NCBI RefSeq assembly: GCF_001425705.1
Contig: NZ_LMDC01000028.1
Coordinates: 496,946 to 560,945 of the forward strand
Direction of reading: 5' to 3'
Source: Pelomonas sp. Root1217
GTDB taxonomy: Bacteria > Pseudomonadota > Gammaproteobacteria > Burkholderiales > Burkholderiaceae_C
DNA length: 64,000 nt
Made by a program: the position numbers and the translations under genes. Of this stretch, positions 56,587 to 64,000 are shown in pieces; positions within the stretch are counted from its first letter, which is position 1; every line of letters begins with the position of its first letter. The notes below the pieces were generated by a model. The model did not search any database. It had not been told where the DNA came from and was given only the letters and a program-made list of their open reading frames with translations.

Positions 56587-59223
56587 ATGAGACCGAACCG
56601 AGCAGCATTCACCAAGACCGTCACCGCCGCGGCCGTCGGCCTGCTGGCCGGCACGGCCTTCGCGCAGGAGTCGCCGCAAGACAAGGACAGCGCTCGCAAC
56701 GAGCTGCCCACCGTCGTCGTCAACGCCACCCGCGTCAGCACCAGCCTGCTGAAGACGCCGGTCGCCGTCACCGCCATCACGCAGGAGGCGCTGAGCCGCG
56801 AAGGCATCCACGACGTGCGCGGCCTGTCGGGCACGATCCCCAACTTCCAGATCTCCTCGGGCGCCGACTCGGGCATCCAGATCAACATCCGCGGCGTGGG
56901 CTCCACCAACTTCACCGAGATCGGCGACCCCGCCGTCGGCCTGCATGTGGGCGGCCTGTATTCGCCGCGGCCGCAGGGGGCCCTCGCGCTGATGTTCGAC
57001 CTCGAGCAGGTGGAAGTGCTGCGCGGCCCGCAGGGCACGCTGTTCGGCCGCAACTCCACCGGCGGCAGCGTCAACATCATCCCGGCCAAGCCCGAGTTCG
57101 GCTCGACCTACGGCAGCCTCGAGGCCGACCTGGGCAACTACCGCAAGCGCCAGGTCAACCTGATCCAGAACATCGCCGTCAACGACAGGTTCGCGCTGCG
57201 CGCCACGGTCAACAAGGTGCAGCGCGACGGCTGGATCAACCAGCAGCAGGACTTCTATGACGTCAACCTGCCCACACACGGCATCAATGCCGACGGCATC
57301 CCCGATGTCGACCAGCGCCGCAACACGCTGGTGCCCAAGAGCAAGTACTACTCCAACCGCGACGAATGGGCCGCCCGCATCGCCGGGCGCCTCAAGCTCG
57401 CCGACAACGTCGAATGGCTGCTGGCTTACGAGAAGTTCCAGAACAACAGCGCCGGCGACGTCGCGATGAAGGACTGCGACATGGCGGCCGGCACCGCCTT
57501 CGCCTGCACCGGCGGCAAGTGGGACGTCAAGATCAACGTGCCCGGCAAGACCGACATGAGCATCGACACGCTGCGCTCGAATCTCGTCTGGAACCTCAGC
57601 CCCAGCAGCAGCATCGAATACGGCTTCGCCTTCGCCAACCAGAAGCGCAGCCAGCAGTCCGACGACGACGGCGGCTACCACCCCATCGCCAGCCAGGTGA
57701 CGGCCAGCCTGCCCGTCGGCCCCGACGGCGACTGGGGCACCTGGCCCGTCAACGACATGACCTCGTTCACGCTCGGCTCGACCTACAAGTCCAGCGTGCA
57801 TGAGCTGCAGTTCAAGCATCACACCGACACGCTGCAGCTCGTCACGGGCCTGTTCTGGATGCACGAGAAGAACGCCATCGACTATGCGCAGGAGCAGCTG
57901 GTCACGGCGCCGTATGGCTTCCCGACCAGCCAGTTCTATCACCAGCCCGACCGCCAGATCGACGCCAAGGCCGTGTTCGCCCAAGCCGACTGGAAGTTCG
58001 CGCCGACCTGGACGGCCACGCTCGGCGCGCGCTACAGCGTCGACAAGAAGACCGACAAGGGCGGCCAGGTCTTCGGTGGCTGGGACGGCTCCACGCCGGC
58101 CTACTACAACGGCCTCTTCCACCCCGGCACGCCCGGCGAGCCTGGCTTTCGCGCCCACAACGGCCGCGACCTGACCGAGCTGATGGGGCCCTTCGCCGGC
58201 ACCGGCGCCTATGCCGAATGGGGCCCGCCGGCCGGCAACGACAACTCCGAGACCTGGAAGAAGATCACCTACCGCCTGGGCCTGCAGAAGCAGCTGACGC
58301 CGCTGGACATGGTCTACACGTCGCTGTCCACCGGCTACAAGGCCGGCGGCTTTGGCGACAAGGACGACCGCTGCGGCGGCCACGACTGCGTGGACGGCCC
58401 GGCCGGCCCGCAGTACACCTTCTTCTCTTACAAGCCCGAGACCGTCACCAACTTCGAGATCGGCTACAAGGGCCTGATGCTGAACAAGCGGCTGAGCCTG
58501 TCGGCCACCCTCTTTTTCAGCCGCTACAAGGACATGCAGGTCACCGGCGACAACTTCGCCTCGCGCATCAAGCGCACCGAGCCCTGCCCCGAGGACAACC
58601 CGACCTGCGACATCGTCACCAAGTGGCAGACCGTCAACGTCGGCGTCGTCAACATCCCGGGCATCGAGTTGGAGGTCGACTACAAGCCCTGGGCCGGCGC
58701 GCGCCTGGGCGCCTTCTTCAGCTACATCAACAGCAAGACCAAGAACTACCCGTCCTACAGCGACACCTGGAACTGCGGCGTGCGCGCAGAGGCCGGCGCA
58801 CCGGCCTGCCCCGAGCCCTACAGCGGCCCGGTACGCGAGTTCGCCGGCCGCCAGATCCTGGACATCACCGGCAACCACCTGCCCCTGTCGCCCAAGTACA
58901 GCTTCGGCATCAACTTCGCGCAGAGCTTCATGATGGGCGACGGCTGGGAGCTGACGCCCTGGGTCAACCTGAAGTGGCAGGACAAGATGTACTTCACGCT
59001 GCTCAATCTGGACAACCCGCACATCTCCGACGGCCAGAAGGCCTTCACCAAGATCGACGCCAGCCTCAAGCTGCAGGCACCCAAATACTGGCGCGCCGAG
59101 CTCTACGTGCTGAACGCGACCAACAAGATGACCAAGAACGCGGTGCAGGACGGCGGCGGCTTCGTGCGCGCCTACTGGAACGACCCGCGCACCTACGGGA
59201 TTCGGGTAGGGATCGACTACTGA
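56587..59223 (+). CDS. TonB-dependent outer membrane receptor of the chitosan locus
   Basis: An 878-residue receptor with signal peptide (1-26, GTAFAQ), TonB-box-like LPTVVVNATRV near residue 40, plug to about 175 (IEIGDPAVGLHVGG, VEVLRGPQGTLFGRNSTGGSVNI) and a long 22-strand barrel. The barrel carries extra extracellular loops with Cys pairs (CGGHDCVDG, CPEDNPTCDIV). The ending GIRVGIDY is the normal barrel end. It is the last gene of the kinase/importer run, 77 bases after it, with AAGGAG before ATG 56587. It probably imports chitooligosaccharides. An open frame far upstream of 56587 is an artefact. Confidence 0.9.
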   Translation: MRPNRAAFTKTVTAAAVGLLAGTAFAQESPQDKDSARNELPTVVVNATRVSTSLLKTPVAVTAITQEALSREGIHDVRGLSGTIPNFQISSGADSGIQINIRGVGSTNFTEIGDPAVGLHVGGLYSPRPQGALALMFDLEQVEVLRGPQGTLFGRNSTGGSVNIIPAKPEFGSTYGSLEADLGNYRKRQVNLIQNIAVNDRFALRATVNKVQRDGWINQQQDFYDVNLPTHGINADGIPDVDQRRNTLVPKSKYYSNRDEWAARIAGRLKLADNVEWLLAYEKFQNNSAGDVAMKDCDMAAGTAFACTGGKWDVKINVPGKTDMSIDTLRSNLVWNLSPSSSIEYGFAFANQKRSQQSDDDGGYHPIASQVTASLPVGPDGDWGTWPVNDMTSFTLGSTYKSSVHELQFKHHTDTLQLVTGLFWMHEKNAIDYAQEQLVTAPYGFPTSQFYHQPDRQIDAKAVFAQADWKFAPTWTATLGARYSVDKKTDKGGQVFGGWDGSTPAYYNGLFHPGTPGEPGFRAHNGRDLTELMGPFAGTGAYAEWGPPAGNDNSETWKKITYRLGLQKQLTPLDMVYTSLSTGYKAGGFGDKDDRCGGHDCVDGPAGPQYTFFSYKPETVTNFEIGYKGLMLNKRLSLSATLFFSRYKDMQVTGDNFASRIKRTEPCPEDNPTCDIVTKWQTVNVGVVNIPGIELEVDYKPWAGARLGAFFSYINSKTKNYPSYSDTWNCGVRAEAGAPACPEPYSGPVREFAGRQILDITGNHLPLSPKYSFGINFAQSFMMGDGWELTPWVNLKWQDKMYFTLLNLDNPHISDGQKAFTKIDASLKLQAPKYWRAELYVLNATNKMTKNAVQDGGGFVRAYWNDPRTYGIRVGIDY

Positions 59224-59267
59224 GGTAGCCACCGCAAAAAACTCGAACCGTCAGCATTGGGCGCGCC

Positions 59268-59285
59268 CTAGCAGGCTGTTGAAAA
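59268..59285. mobile_element. Insertion-sequence end remnant
   Basis: CTAGCAGGCTGTTGAAAA resembles the terminal inverted repeat of IS1182/IS5-like elements. No transposase gene and no second end are in the window, so this is at most a scar. It lies between the TonB receptor and the PLD-like gene, where codon use changes. The remaining 330-base gap holds a 7-base hairpin AGGGGTC/GACCCCT (59318-59334) and no gene. Confidence 0.5.
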
Positions 59286-59556
59286 TGGCTTTCAGGTGGG
59301 GCGCAAGCGGCCACTTGAGGGGTCCTCGACCCCTTGACCAGCGTCATAACGCTCTGACGGTGAGCCATGGCGGACTGTCCGGGGCCCCCTCAGCCCTTCT
59401 CTCAAGACCGGGACTGCGCTGAGGAAAACCCTTCAATCGTTTTGAGGACGTGCGCACTGAAAATCTTGCCGGCGAGGTAGCGCCACAGGTGCCCTGATCC
59501 CTAGACTTTGGGAAGGCAAGCAGGCTGGCACTTCAGCGACCCTGGGAGGGGCACAC

Positions 59557-61323
59557 ATGCAAAACGCGATCGCGTTCGCGGACAACGATGTTGTCATGGT
59601 GGCTTGGAGCTATGGGCGTCAGTTGCCGGGCTGCATGGGATTTGCAGTGCACCGGATCGACGAAGCTGGCGTCGAGACGCCACTGCCTTCAATGGCCGTC
59701 TTCCCGGGTTTCAAGCGCAAGGCGGGCCAGACGACCGATGAGTTCCCGATCCAAAAGTTCTACTGGAAGGATCCATACGCCCGCCTAGTCGCCGACAAGT
59801 CAGGCTCTCGCAGGTTCCGCTACAAGGTCGTTCCTCTGGAGGGCAAGCCAGGAAAGCTCAAACCGATGTCGGTCGGCTACGCCGTTTCGAACGAGGTTGA
59901 GGTCACGCCGTTCCTGTCAGACACGCTTGCAGCCTACTTCAACCGCGGAATCATCTCGACGCAACACGTCTCGCAGGCTCTGGACGGGAAGCCAGAAAAG
60001 GGCAAGTTGCTTGAGCGTGTTACCGACCAAGCGGATTCGCTTCGCGGTGACCTCGCCGGCGGCATGATTGAGGCGCTGACAGGATTCGTGGGCGAGGCCA
60101 AGACCAACGACGAGTTGTACTGCGCGCTCTATGAACTTGGCGATGACGAACTGATCTCTTCGCTAGCGAGCCTGAAGTCCCGACTGCACGTTGTGCTCTC
60201 GAACCCAAAGGCCAGCGACGGGCAGAGCGCGAGCGGCGTCACCGATGGCAACAGCACTTCCCGCCAGACGTTGAAGCACGCTGGTGCTGAAGTGATTGAT
60301 CGAATGTTCCGGACAGGACAGATCGGACACAACAAGTTCGCGGTCCTGGTCAAGAAGAAAAAGCCTGTTGCAGTTTTGTTCGGTTCGACCAACTGGACAT
60401 CGACGGGGCTGTGCACACAGACCAACAACACCATCATCTGGCGTAACCCTGAACTGGCTCAGCGTTACCTCGACTATTGGAACGAGCTGAAGAAGGACAC
60501 TGAGGCCGCCGGCGATGACCCGAAGGCCTTGCAGGCCGCCAAACTGCGCACATGGGATCGGAAGTCCAAGACCTTCAACCTTGAGAACGGCGCCACTGTC
60601 ACGAGTTGGTTCTCACCGAACGCCCCGGCGTTGCGCAAGGGGACCGGCGCCAACGAAACGCGCCCTGTCGACATGGACGAGGTGGCGAAGCTGATGCTTA
60701 GAGCCAAGAGTGCGATCCTTTTCCTGGCGTTCTATCCCGGCTCGCCGAGCCTCGCAAACTGGGCAGCGCAGGCGCAGAAGGCCAACCATCAGCTCTTCGT
60801 GCGAGGCTGCGTGACCAACCCCTCAGCGGCCGATGGCTTTGTGTACGAGCTCAAAGGCATTACTCCGCCCAAGGAAGGCGACGGTACGCCACCTGTCAAG
60901 CAAGACCCGCGTGTTGTCACGGCGGCGGCACTGTCGCGAACCATCCCCGCTGGATGGATGAAGGAAATCCTCACTGCCGGCTTTGCAGTCACCCACGACA
61001 AGATCGTCGTTATCGATCCGTTCTCGGATGACTGCGTTGTCGTGACCGGCAGCCACAACCTTGGCCATCGTGCTTCTTTCAACAATGACGAGAACCTCGT
61101 CATCGTCAAAGGTCAGCGGTACCTGGCAGAGGCTTATGCGACGCATGTCCTCGACATCTACGACCACTTCTCGTGGCGCTCGATGGTTCAGCGCGATGGC
61201 GAGAAGGCGGACGCCAGCCTCAAGGTGAAGCCTGAAGAATGGCAGTCGCGCTACTACAACGACGATGGCTCCATCCGGAACGCTCAATTGCGTTTCTGGC
61301 TATCGGCGATTCCTTCGGACTGA
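59557..61323 (+). CDS. Phospholipase D-fold protein with two HKD half-sites
   Basis: A 588-residue protein without signal peptide. Two HKD-type half-sites form one PLD active site: HNKFAVLVKKK with GSTNWTSTG near residue 265 (the aspartate of the first HKD is missing), and HDKIVVIDPFSDD with GSHNLGHRASF near residue 480 (complete). An unclassified 190-residue N-terminal region (MQNAIAFADNDVVMVAWSYG) precedes them. PLD-fold proteins include nucleases, lipases and defence effectors; the substrate is unknown. GGAGG precedes ATG 59557. Codon use and lower GC differ from neighbours, and an IS end lies upstream, so acquisition by transfer is likely. Confidence 0.8.
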   Translation: MQNAIAFADNDVVMVAWSYGRQLPGCMGFAVHRIDEAGVETPLPSMAVFPGFKRKAGQTTDEFPIQKFYWKDPYARLVADKSGSRRFRYKVVPLEGKPGKLKPMSVGYAVSNEVEVTPFLSDTLAAYFNRGIISTQHVSQALDGKPEKGKLLERVTDQADSLRGDLAGGMIEALTGFVGEAKTNDELYCALYELGDDELISSLASLKSRLHVVLSNPKASDGQSASGVTDGNSTSRQTLKHAGAEVIDRMFRTGQIGHNKFAVLVKKKKPVAVLFGSTNWTSTGLCTQTNNTIIWRNPELAQRYLDYWNELKKDTEAAGDDPKALQAAKLRTWDRKSKTFNLENGATVTSWFSPNAPALRKGTGANETRPVDMDEVAKLMLRAKSAILFLAFYPGSPSLANWAAQAQKANHQLFVRGCVTNPSAADGFVYELKGITPPKEGDGTPPVKQDPRVVTAAALSRTIPAGWMKEILTAGFAVTHDKIVVIDPFSDDCVVVTGSHNLGHRASFNNDENLVIVKGQRYLAEAYATHVLDIYDHFSWRSMVQRDGEKADASLKVKPEEWQSRYYNDDGSIRNAQLRFWLSAIPSD

Positions 61324-61601
61324 GCGAGTTGCTTCGCTCCTAGACTTCGATCATTTGCCGAGACCAAACCGGATCTAAGGCCGAACGTTGCCTGCCCGGC
61401 TTCAGGGTTCATGGATGAACAGCGCGGTGCTTGAGCATTGCAGCATGCTCGCCTGAGGCAGTCCGGCACCGCCCGCTTCCACCTGAACCTGCCTATCGGT
61501 GGCTTCAGCGGTCTATGCCAATGCTGCGATGTGAAAGGTCTGGTTTCGCAACTCGGCCTCCGCGGAACGCTCCACGGTCCCCCTGCATTTACCATCCACC
61601 C
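61324..61601. other. Gene-free stretch before the YciI gene
   Basis: About 280 bases with no supported gene, promoter or terminator. It has somewhat lower GC than the genes downstream and may belong to the transferred segment that starts at the IS-end remnant. Confidence 0.4.
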
Positions 61602-61997
61602 ATGAACCAACCGCAGCACGAATACCTCGTTGTGTCGCGCGGCCAGTGGGACGAAAAAGCGTCTCGCGAGGACGTCCAGCGCGCCATCGATCAGTTCTAC
61701 GTTTGGTACGAGGGCCATCTCGCGGCGGGGCGGATGAAACCCGGGAGCCGGTTGGCGCCCGAAGGCAAGCTCGTTGCCCATGGGCTGGTCACCGACGGCC
61801 CCTTCGCGGAGACCAAGGAGATCGTCGGCGGCTACTGGTTCATCGTCGCCACGAGCCTGGAGGAAGCGGCCGAACTCGCCGCGCAGAACCCCTGCCTGGC
61901 CTTCGGTCTGACGCTGGAGATCCGCCCCCTCGACGCCGAGCGGGCGCGGGCGACGGACATCACCAACGAAACGCCGCCGCCCTGGCGTCAGCGTTGA
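61602..61997 (+). CDS. YciI-like (DGPF domain) protein
   Basis: A 131-residue cytoplasmic ferredoxin-fold protein of the YCII/DGPF family. The defining motif is VTDGPFAETKEIVGGYW, with the YCII-type strand MKPGSRLAPEGKLV and C-terminal AAQNPCLAFGLTLEIRPL. Members are often beside ECF sigma genes; here the sigma gene is far away. No reaction is known. ATG 61602 is taken (MNQPQHEYLVVSRGQ); the open frame runs further upstream but the residues do not fit the family. Confidence 0.82.
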   Translation: MNQPQHEYLVVSRGQWDEKASREDVQRAIDQFYVWYEGHLAAGRMKPGSRLAPEGKLVAHGLVTDGPFAETKEIVGGYWFIVATSLEEAAELAAQNPCLAFGLTLEIRPLDAERARATDITNETPPPWRQR

Positions 61998-62027
61998 GGC
62001 CTGGCGCCGCGCCGTCGCGCAGAACAG

Positions 62028-62435
62028 ATGTTCGTCCTCCAACCCATCGGCCATGTGCGTTCACCGCTGACGAGCCGGGAGCAGGCGCCCAAGCAAGGCG
62101 ATGAAGGCGCCCCCACGGCGTGGCTGGAGTTCCTGCCCGCATTCGAAGCGGGCCTGCGCGACCTGCAGGTCGGTGACGACATCCTGCTGCTGACCTGGCT
62201 GGACCGCGGCCAGCGCGAGACCTTGAGCGTGCATCCACGCGACGACCTGAACGCCCCGCTGCGCGGCGTGTTCAGCACCCGCTCGCAGGACCGGCCCAAC
62301 CCGGTGGGGCTGCACCGCGTCACGCTGGTCGAGAAAGACGGCCCGCTTCGCTACCAGGCACTCCATCTCGAAGCCTTCGACGGCACGCCGATCATCGACG
62401 TCAAGCCGGTGCTGGATCGCCTGCGGGAGCGCTAG
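62028..62435 (+). CDS. TrmO/TsaA-like SAM-binding protein, short form
   Basis: A 135-residue TsaA-domain protein. TrmO of E. coli methylates the N6 of t6A in tRNA-Thr and is 235 residues; only the core beta-barrel is present here. Family motifs are PIGHVRSP at the start, GVFSTRSQDRPNPVGLHRV in the middle (SAM and active-site loop) and FDGTPIIDVKPVLD at the end. Whether the short form still methylates tRNA is unclear. Its stop TAG overlaps the stop of the convergent ankyrin gene (CTAG). Confidence 0.85.
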   Translation: MFVLQPIGHVRSPLTSREQAPKQGDEGAPTAWLEFLPAFEAGLRDLQVGDDILLLTWLDRGQRETLSVHPRDDLNAPLRGVFSTRSQDRPNPVGLHRVTLVEKDGPLRYQALHLEAFDGTPIIDVKPVLDRLRER

Positions 62436-63175
62436 CGCAAATACCGGTTCGGCACATTGCCCAGCCGCGGCGCGGGCCGCCCCAGGGCCGCGAGCAGTTC
62501 GACGATGTTGGCGTAGGTATCGGCCTCGATGCGCTGCATCTGCGGCAGCAGGCCGAGTTGGGCGTAGGACAGCGGCGTCACGTCGTAGCAGACCGTCTCC
62601 CAGTCGAAGCCGCGGCCCCAGGTGATGCCCTGAACGCGCACGTCCGCCCTCGCGCCAGCCGCGAGCAGCAGGCGCATGACGGGCGCCGAACGGTTGGCAT
62701 TCGAGTTCACGGCGTGGAAGAGCGGCGTCTGGCCGTTCAGCCCGTCGGCGTCGACATCGGCCGCTGCGTTCGGGTCGGCGCCCAGTACCAACAGCCGCTC
62801 GGCGACCTCTGCGTGGCCGTACTCCGCCGCCACATGCAGCGGCGTGGCGCCGTCAAGCGGCGTGAAGGTGCAGGGCATCTGCGTGCGGTGACGCAGCAAC
62901 ACCGGGTTCGCCGCCACGGCCGAGGCCAGCGCGTCGGCGTCGTTGAGCAGCACCGGCGCCAGGTGCGGGTCGTCCAGCACGGCGCCACGTTCCAGCAGCA
63001 ACCGAAGGCAGGTGGCAAACCGGTCCGAACGAAAGTACATCTCGATCAGATGGTTGACCACCGTCTTGCCGCCGATGCTTGAACTCGCATCGAAGCCGGC
63101 ATCGAGGACGGCCCGGATGTCTTCAACGTCGTGCGTTTCAAAGGCGGTGAGCAGACGCTCGGAGATGCCGGTCAT
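62432..63175 (-). CDS. Ankyrin-repeat protein
   Basis: A 247-residue cytoplasmic protein with at least two clear ankyrin repeats: GATPLHVAAEYGHAEVAERLL and GQTPLFHAVNSNANRSAPVMRLLLAAGA, plus weaker flanking helices (NHLIEMYFRSDRFATCLRLLLERGAVLD). It binds other proteins rather than catalysing a reaction. No signal peptide is seen. The partner is unknown. It is transcribed alone toward the TrmO-like gene. Confidence 0.82.
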   Translation of the reverse strand: MTGISERLLTAFETHDVEDIRAVLDAGFDASSSIGGKTVVNHLIEMYFRSDRFATCLRLLLERGAVLDDPHLAPVLLNDADALASAVAANPVLLRHRTQMPCTFTPLDGATPLHVAAEYGHAEVAERLLVLGADPNAAADVDADGLNGQTPLFHAVNSNANRSAPVMRLLLAAGARADVRVQGITWGRGFDWETVCYDVTPLSYAQLGLLPQMQRIEADTYANIVELLAALGRPAPRLGNVPNRYLR

Positions 63176-63309
63176 GACTTGCTTTCGGTAAGCAACCGGT
63201 GCGCCTTCACGGCGCGGCCTGGGGACTGGGTGTTGGGAAGCGATGCTACGACCGCCGGCCTGCCGAGCCCGCCTTCCTTTGCCAGGGCGAGGTCGCCATA
63301 CTCCGGCCG

Positions 63310-64000
63310 GTGCAGGAACTTGAACAAATCCTGATCATCTTCATCGCCGCCGTGGCACTGGCTGCCGCCGCGCGGCGTGCGGGCGCGCCCTACCCGGTGT
63401 TCCTGGCCATTGGCGGCGCGCTGCTGGCCCTGGTGCCGGGTGCACCCAGCCCCAGCCTGCCACCCGAGCTGGTGCTGGCTCTGTTCGTCGCTCCCGTCCT
63501 CGTCGATGCCGGTTACGACGCCTCGCTACGAGATCTCAGGGACAACTGGGCGCCGTTGGTCAGCCTGGTGATCTTCGCCGTCTGCCTCACAACGGCCGCA
63601 GTGGCCATGGTGACCCATGCGCTCGTGCCAGGCATGCCATGGGCCGCCGCGGTGGCACTGGGCGCCATCGTCGCACCGCCCGATGCTGTGGCGGCCACCG
63701 CGGTGCTGCGGCCGCTGCGCCCACCGCAGCGCATCCTGGGCATCCTCGAAGGTGAAAGCCTGCTCAACGACGCCAGTGCGCTGCTGATCTACCGCCTGGC
63801 CGTTGGCGCAGTTGCGGCGGGTGGCTTCTCGGTGCAGGCGGTGGCGCCAACTTTCCTGCTGGCCGTGCTGGGCAGCCTGATCGCCGGCCCCGCTTTAGGC
63901 TGGCTGGTGCAGCGCCTGTTCGAGCGCGTGCAGCACATTCCCACGGCCATCATCCTGCAGTTCATCGGCACCATCAGCGTGTGGCAGCTGGCGGAGCATG
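63310..64000 (+). CDS. CPA1-type Na+(K+)/H+ antiporter (partial, C-terminus beyond window)
   Basis: The first 230 residues of a cation:proton antiporter, open at the right window edge. Seven or so hydrophobic spans are visible. The family core is intact: APPDAVAATAVLRPL and the Asp-containing LEGESLLNDASALLIYRLAV, which form the ion site of the NhaP/CPA1 group. GTG 63310 (VQELEQILIIFIAAVALAAA) is the likely start; GAGGT lies about 18 bases before it, which is far. The role is pH and sodium homeostasis in the inner membrane. Confidence 0.85.
   Translation, partial: MQELEQILIIFIAAVALAAAARRAGAPYPVFLAIGGALLALVPGAPSPSLPPELVLALFVAPVLVDAGYDASLRDLRDNWAPLVSLVIFAVCLTTAAVAMVTHALVPGMPWAAAVALGAIVAPPDAVAATAVLRPLRPPQRILGILEGESLLNDASALLIYRLAVGAVAAGGFSVQAVAPTFLLAVLGSLIAGPALGWLVQRLFERVQHIPTAIILQFIGTISVWQLAEH

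Noticed and set aside
56407-59232. A 941-codon frame antisense to the TonB receptor
   Set aside because: Same GC-bias effect; the receptor on the plus strand has signal peptide, plug and barrel end.
59268-59556. An intact IS1182-type element
   Set aside because: Only one terminal-repeat-like string is present; no transposase frame and no second end can be found.

Overview
The window is 64 kb of very GC-rich DNA with dense, often overlapping genes. It looks like the chromosome of a betaproteobacterium of the order Burkholderiales, probably near Roseateles, Mitsuaria or Rubrivivax. That placement is inferred from base composition, from housekeeping sets typical of the order (dapA-bamC; roxA beside an FKBP isomerase; deoA-trmB-coaBC-dut) and from the protein families present. 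I saw no rRNA, tRNA, CRISPR array, prophage or intact insertion sequence.

Left part (1-16 kb): a minus-strand, translationally coupled run parE, acetylpolyamine amidohydrolase, GNAT acetyltransferase, lytic transglycosylase, parC (parC is cut by the window edge). A plus-strand run follows: secreted amidohydrolase, MFS transporter, a 41-residue membrane peptide, methyltransferase, dapA, bamC and a metallo-hydrolase. Then come a small Ala-rich lipoprotein, a ribosomal oxygenase pair and an FKBP isomerase.

Nucleoside region (15.5-26.3 kb): a long minus-strand series of a BMP-type nucleoside ABC importer (binding protein, ATPase, two permeases), cdd, purine nucleoside phosphorylase, deoC, deoA, trmB, coaBC and dut. 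It takes up and breaks down nucleosides, and its tail runs into tRNA methylation, CoA synthesis and dUTP removal. Three structured repeat-like elements sit in its gaps.

Middle (26-38.5 kb): MATE exporter, acnA, a secreted M35 protease followed by a protein resembling its N-terminal domain alone, an acyltransferase stub, AraC/VOC/UvrA2 genes, and a sensor kinase with a periplasmic binding protein.

38.5-48 kb: a TonB receptor facing that sensor pair, then a four-gene coupled operon (acetolactate-synthase-like ThDP enzyme, two citrate-synthase-like proteins lacking the usual catalytic residues, cytochrome P450). This is the best candidate for an undescribed biosynthetic system. An M28 peptidase and a conserved hypothetical gene follow.

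48-59 kb: an ECF41-type sigma factor with an AhpD-like partner, each preceded by an exact TGTCACA-N16-CGTC promoter. Next is an apparent chitosan-use locus: GH80-like chitosanase and GH9 enzyme in one operon, facing a ROK repressor, a PfkB kinase, an FucP/NagP-like importer and a TonB receptor. The two control regions share an operator-plus-minus-35 element.

59-64 kb: an insertion-sequence end scar, a phospholipase D-fold gene with divergent codon use, YciI, TrmO-like and ankyrin genes, and a partial CPA1 antiporter.
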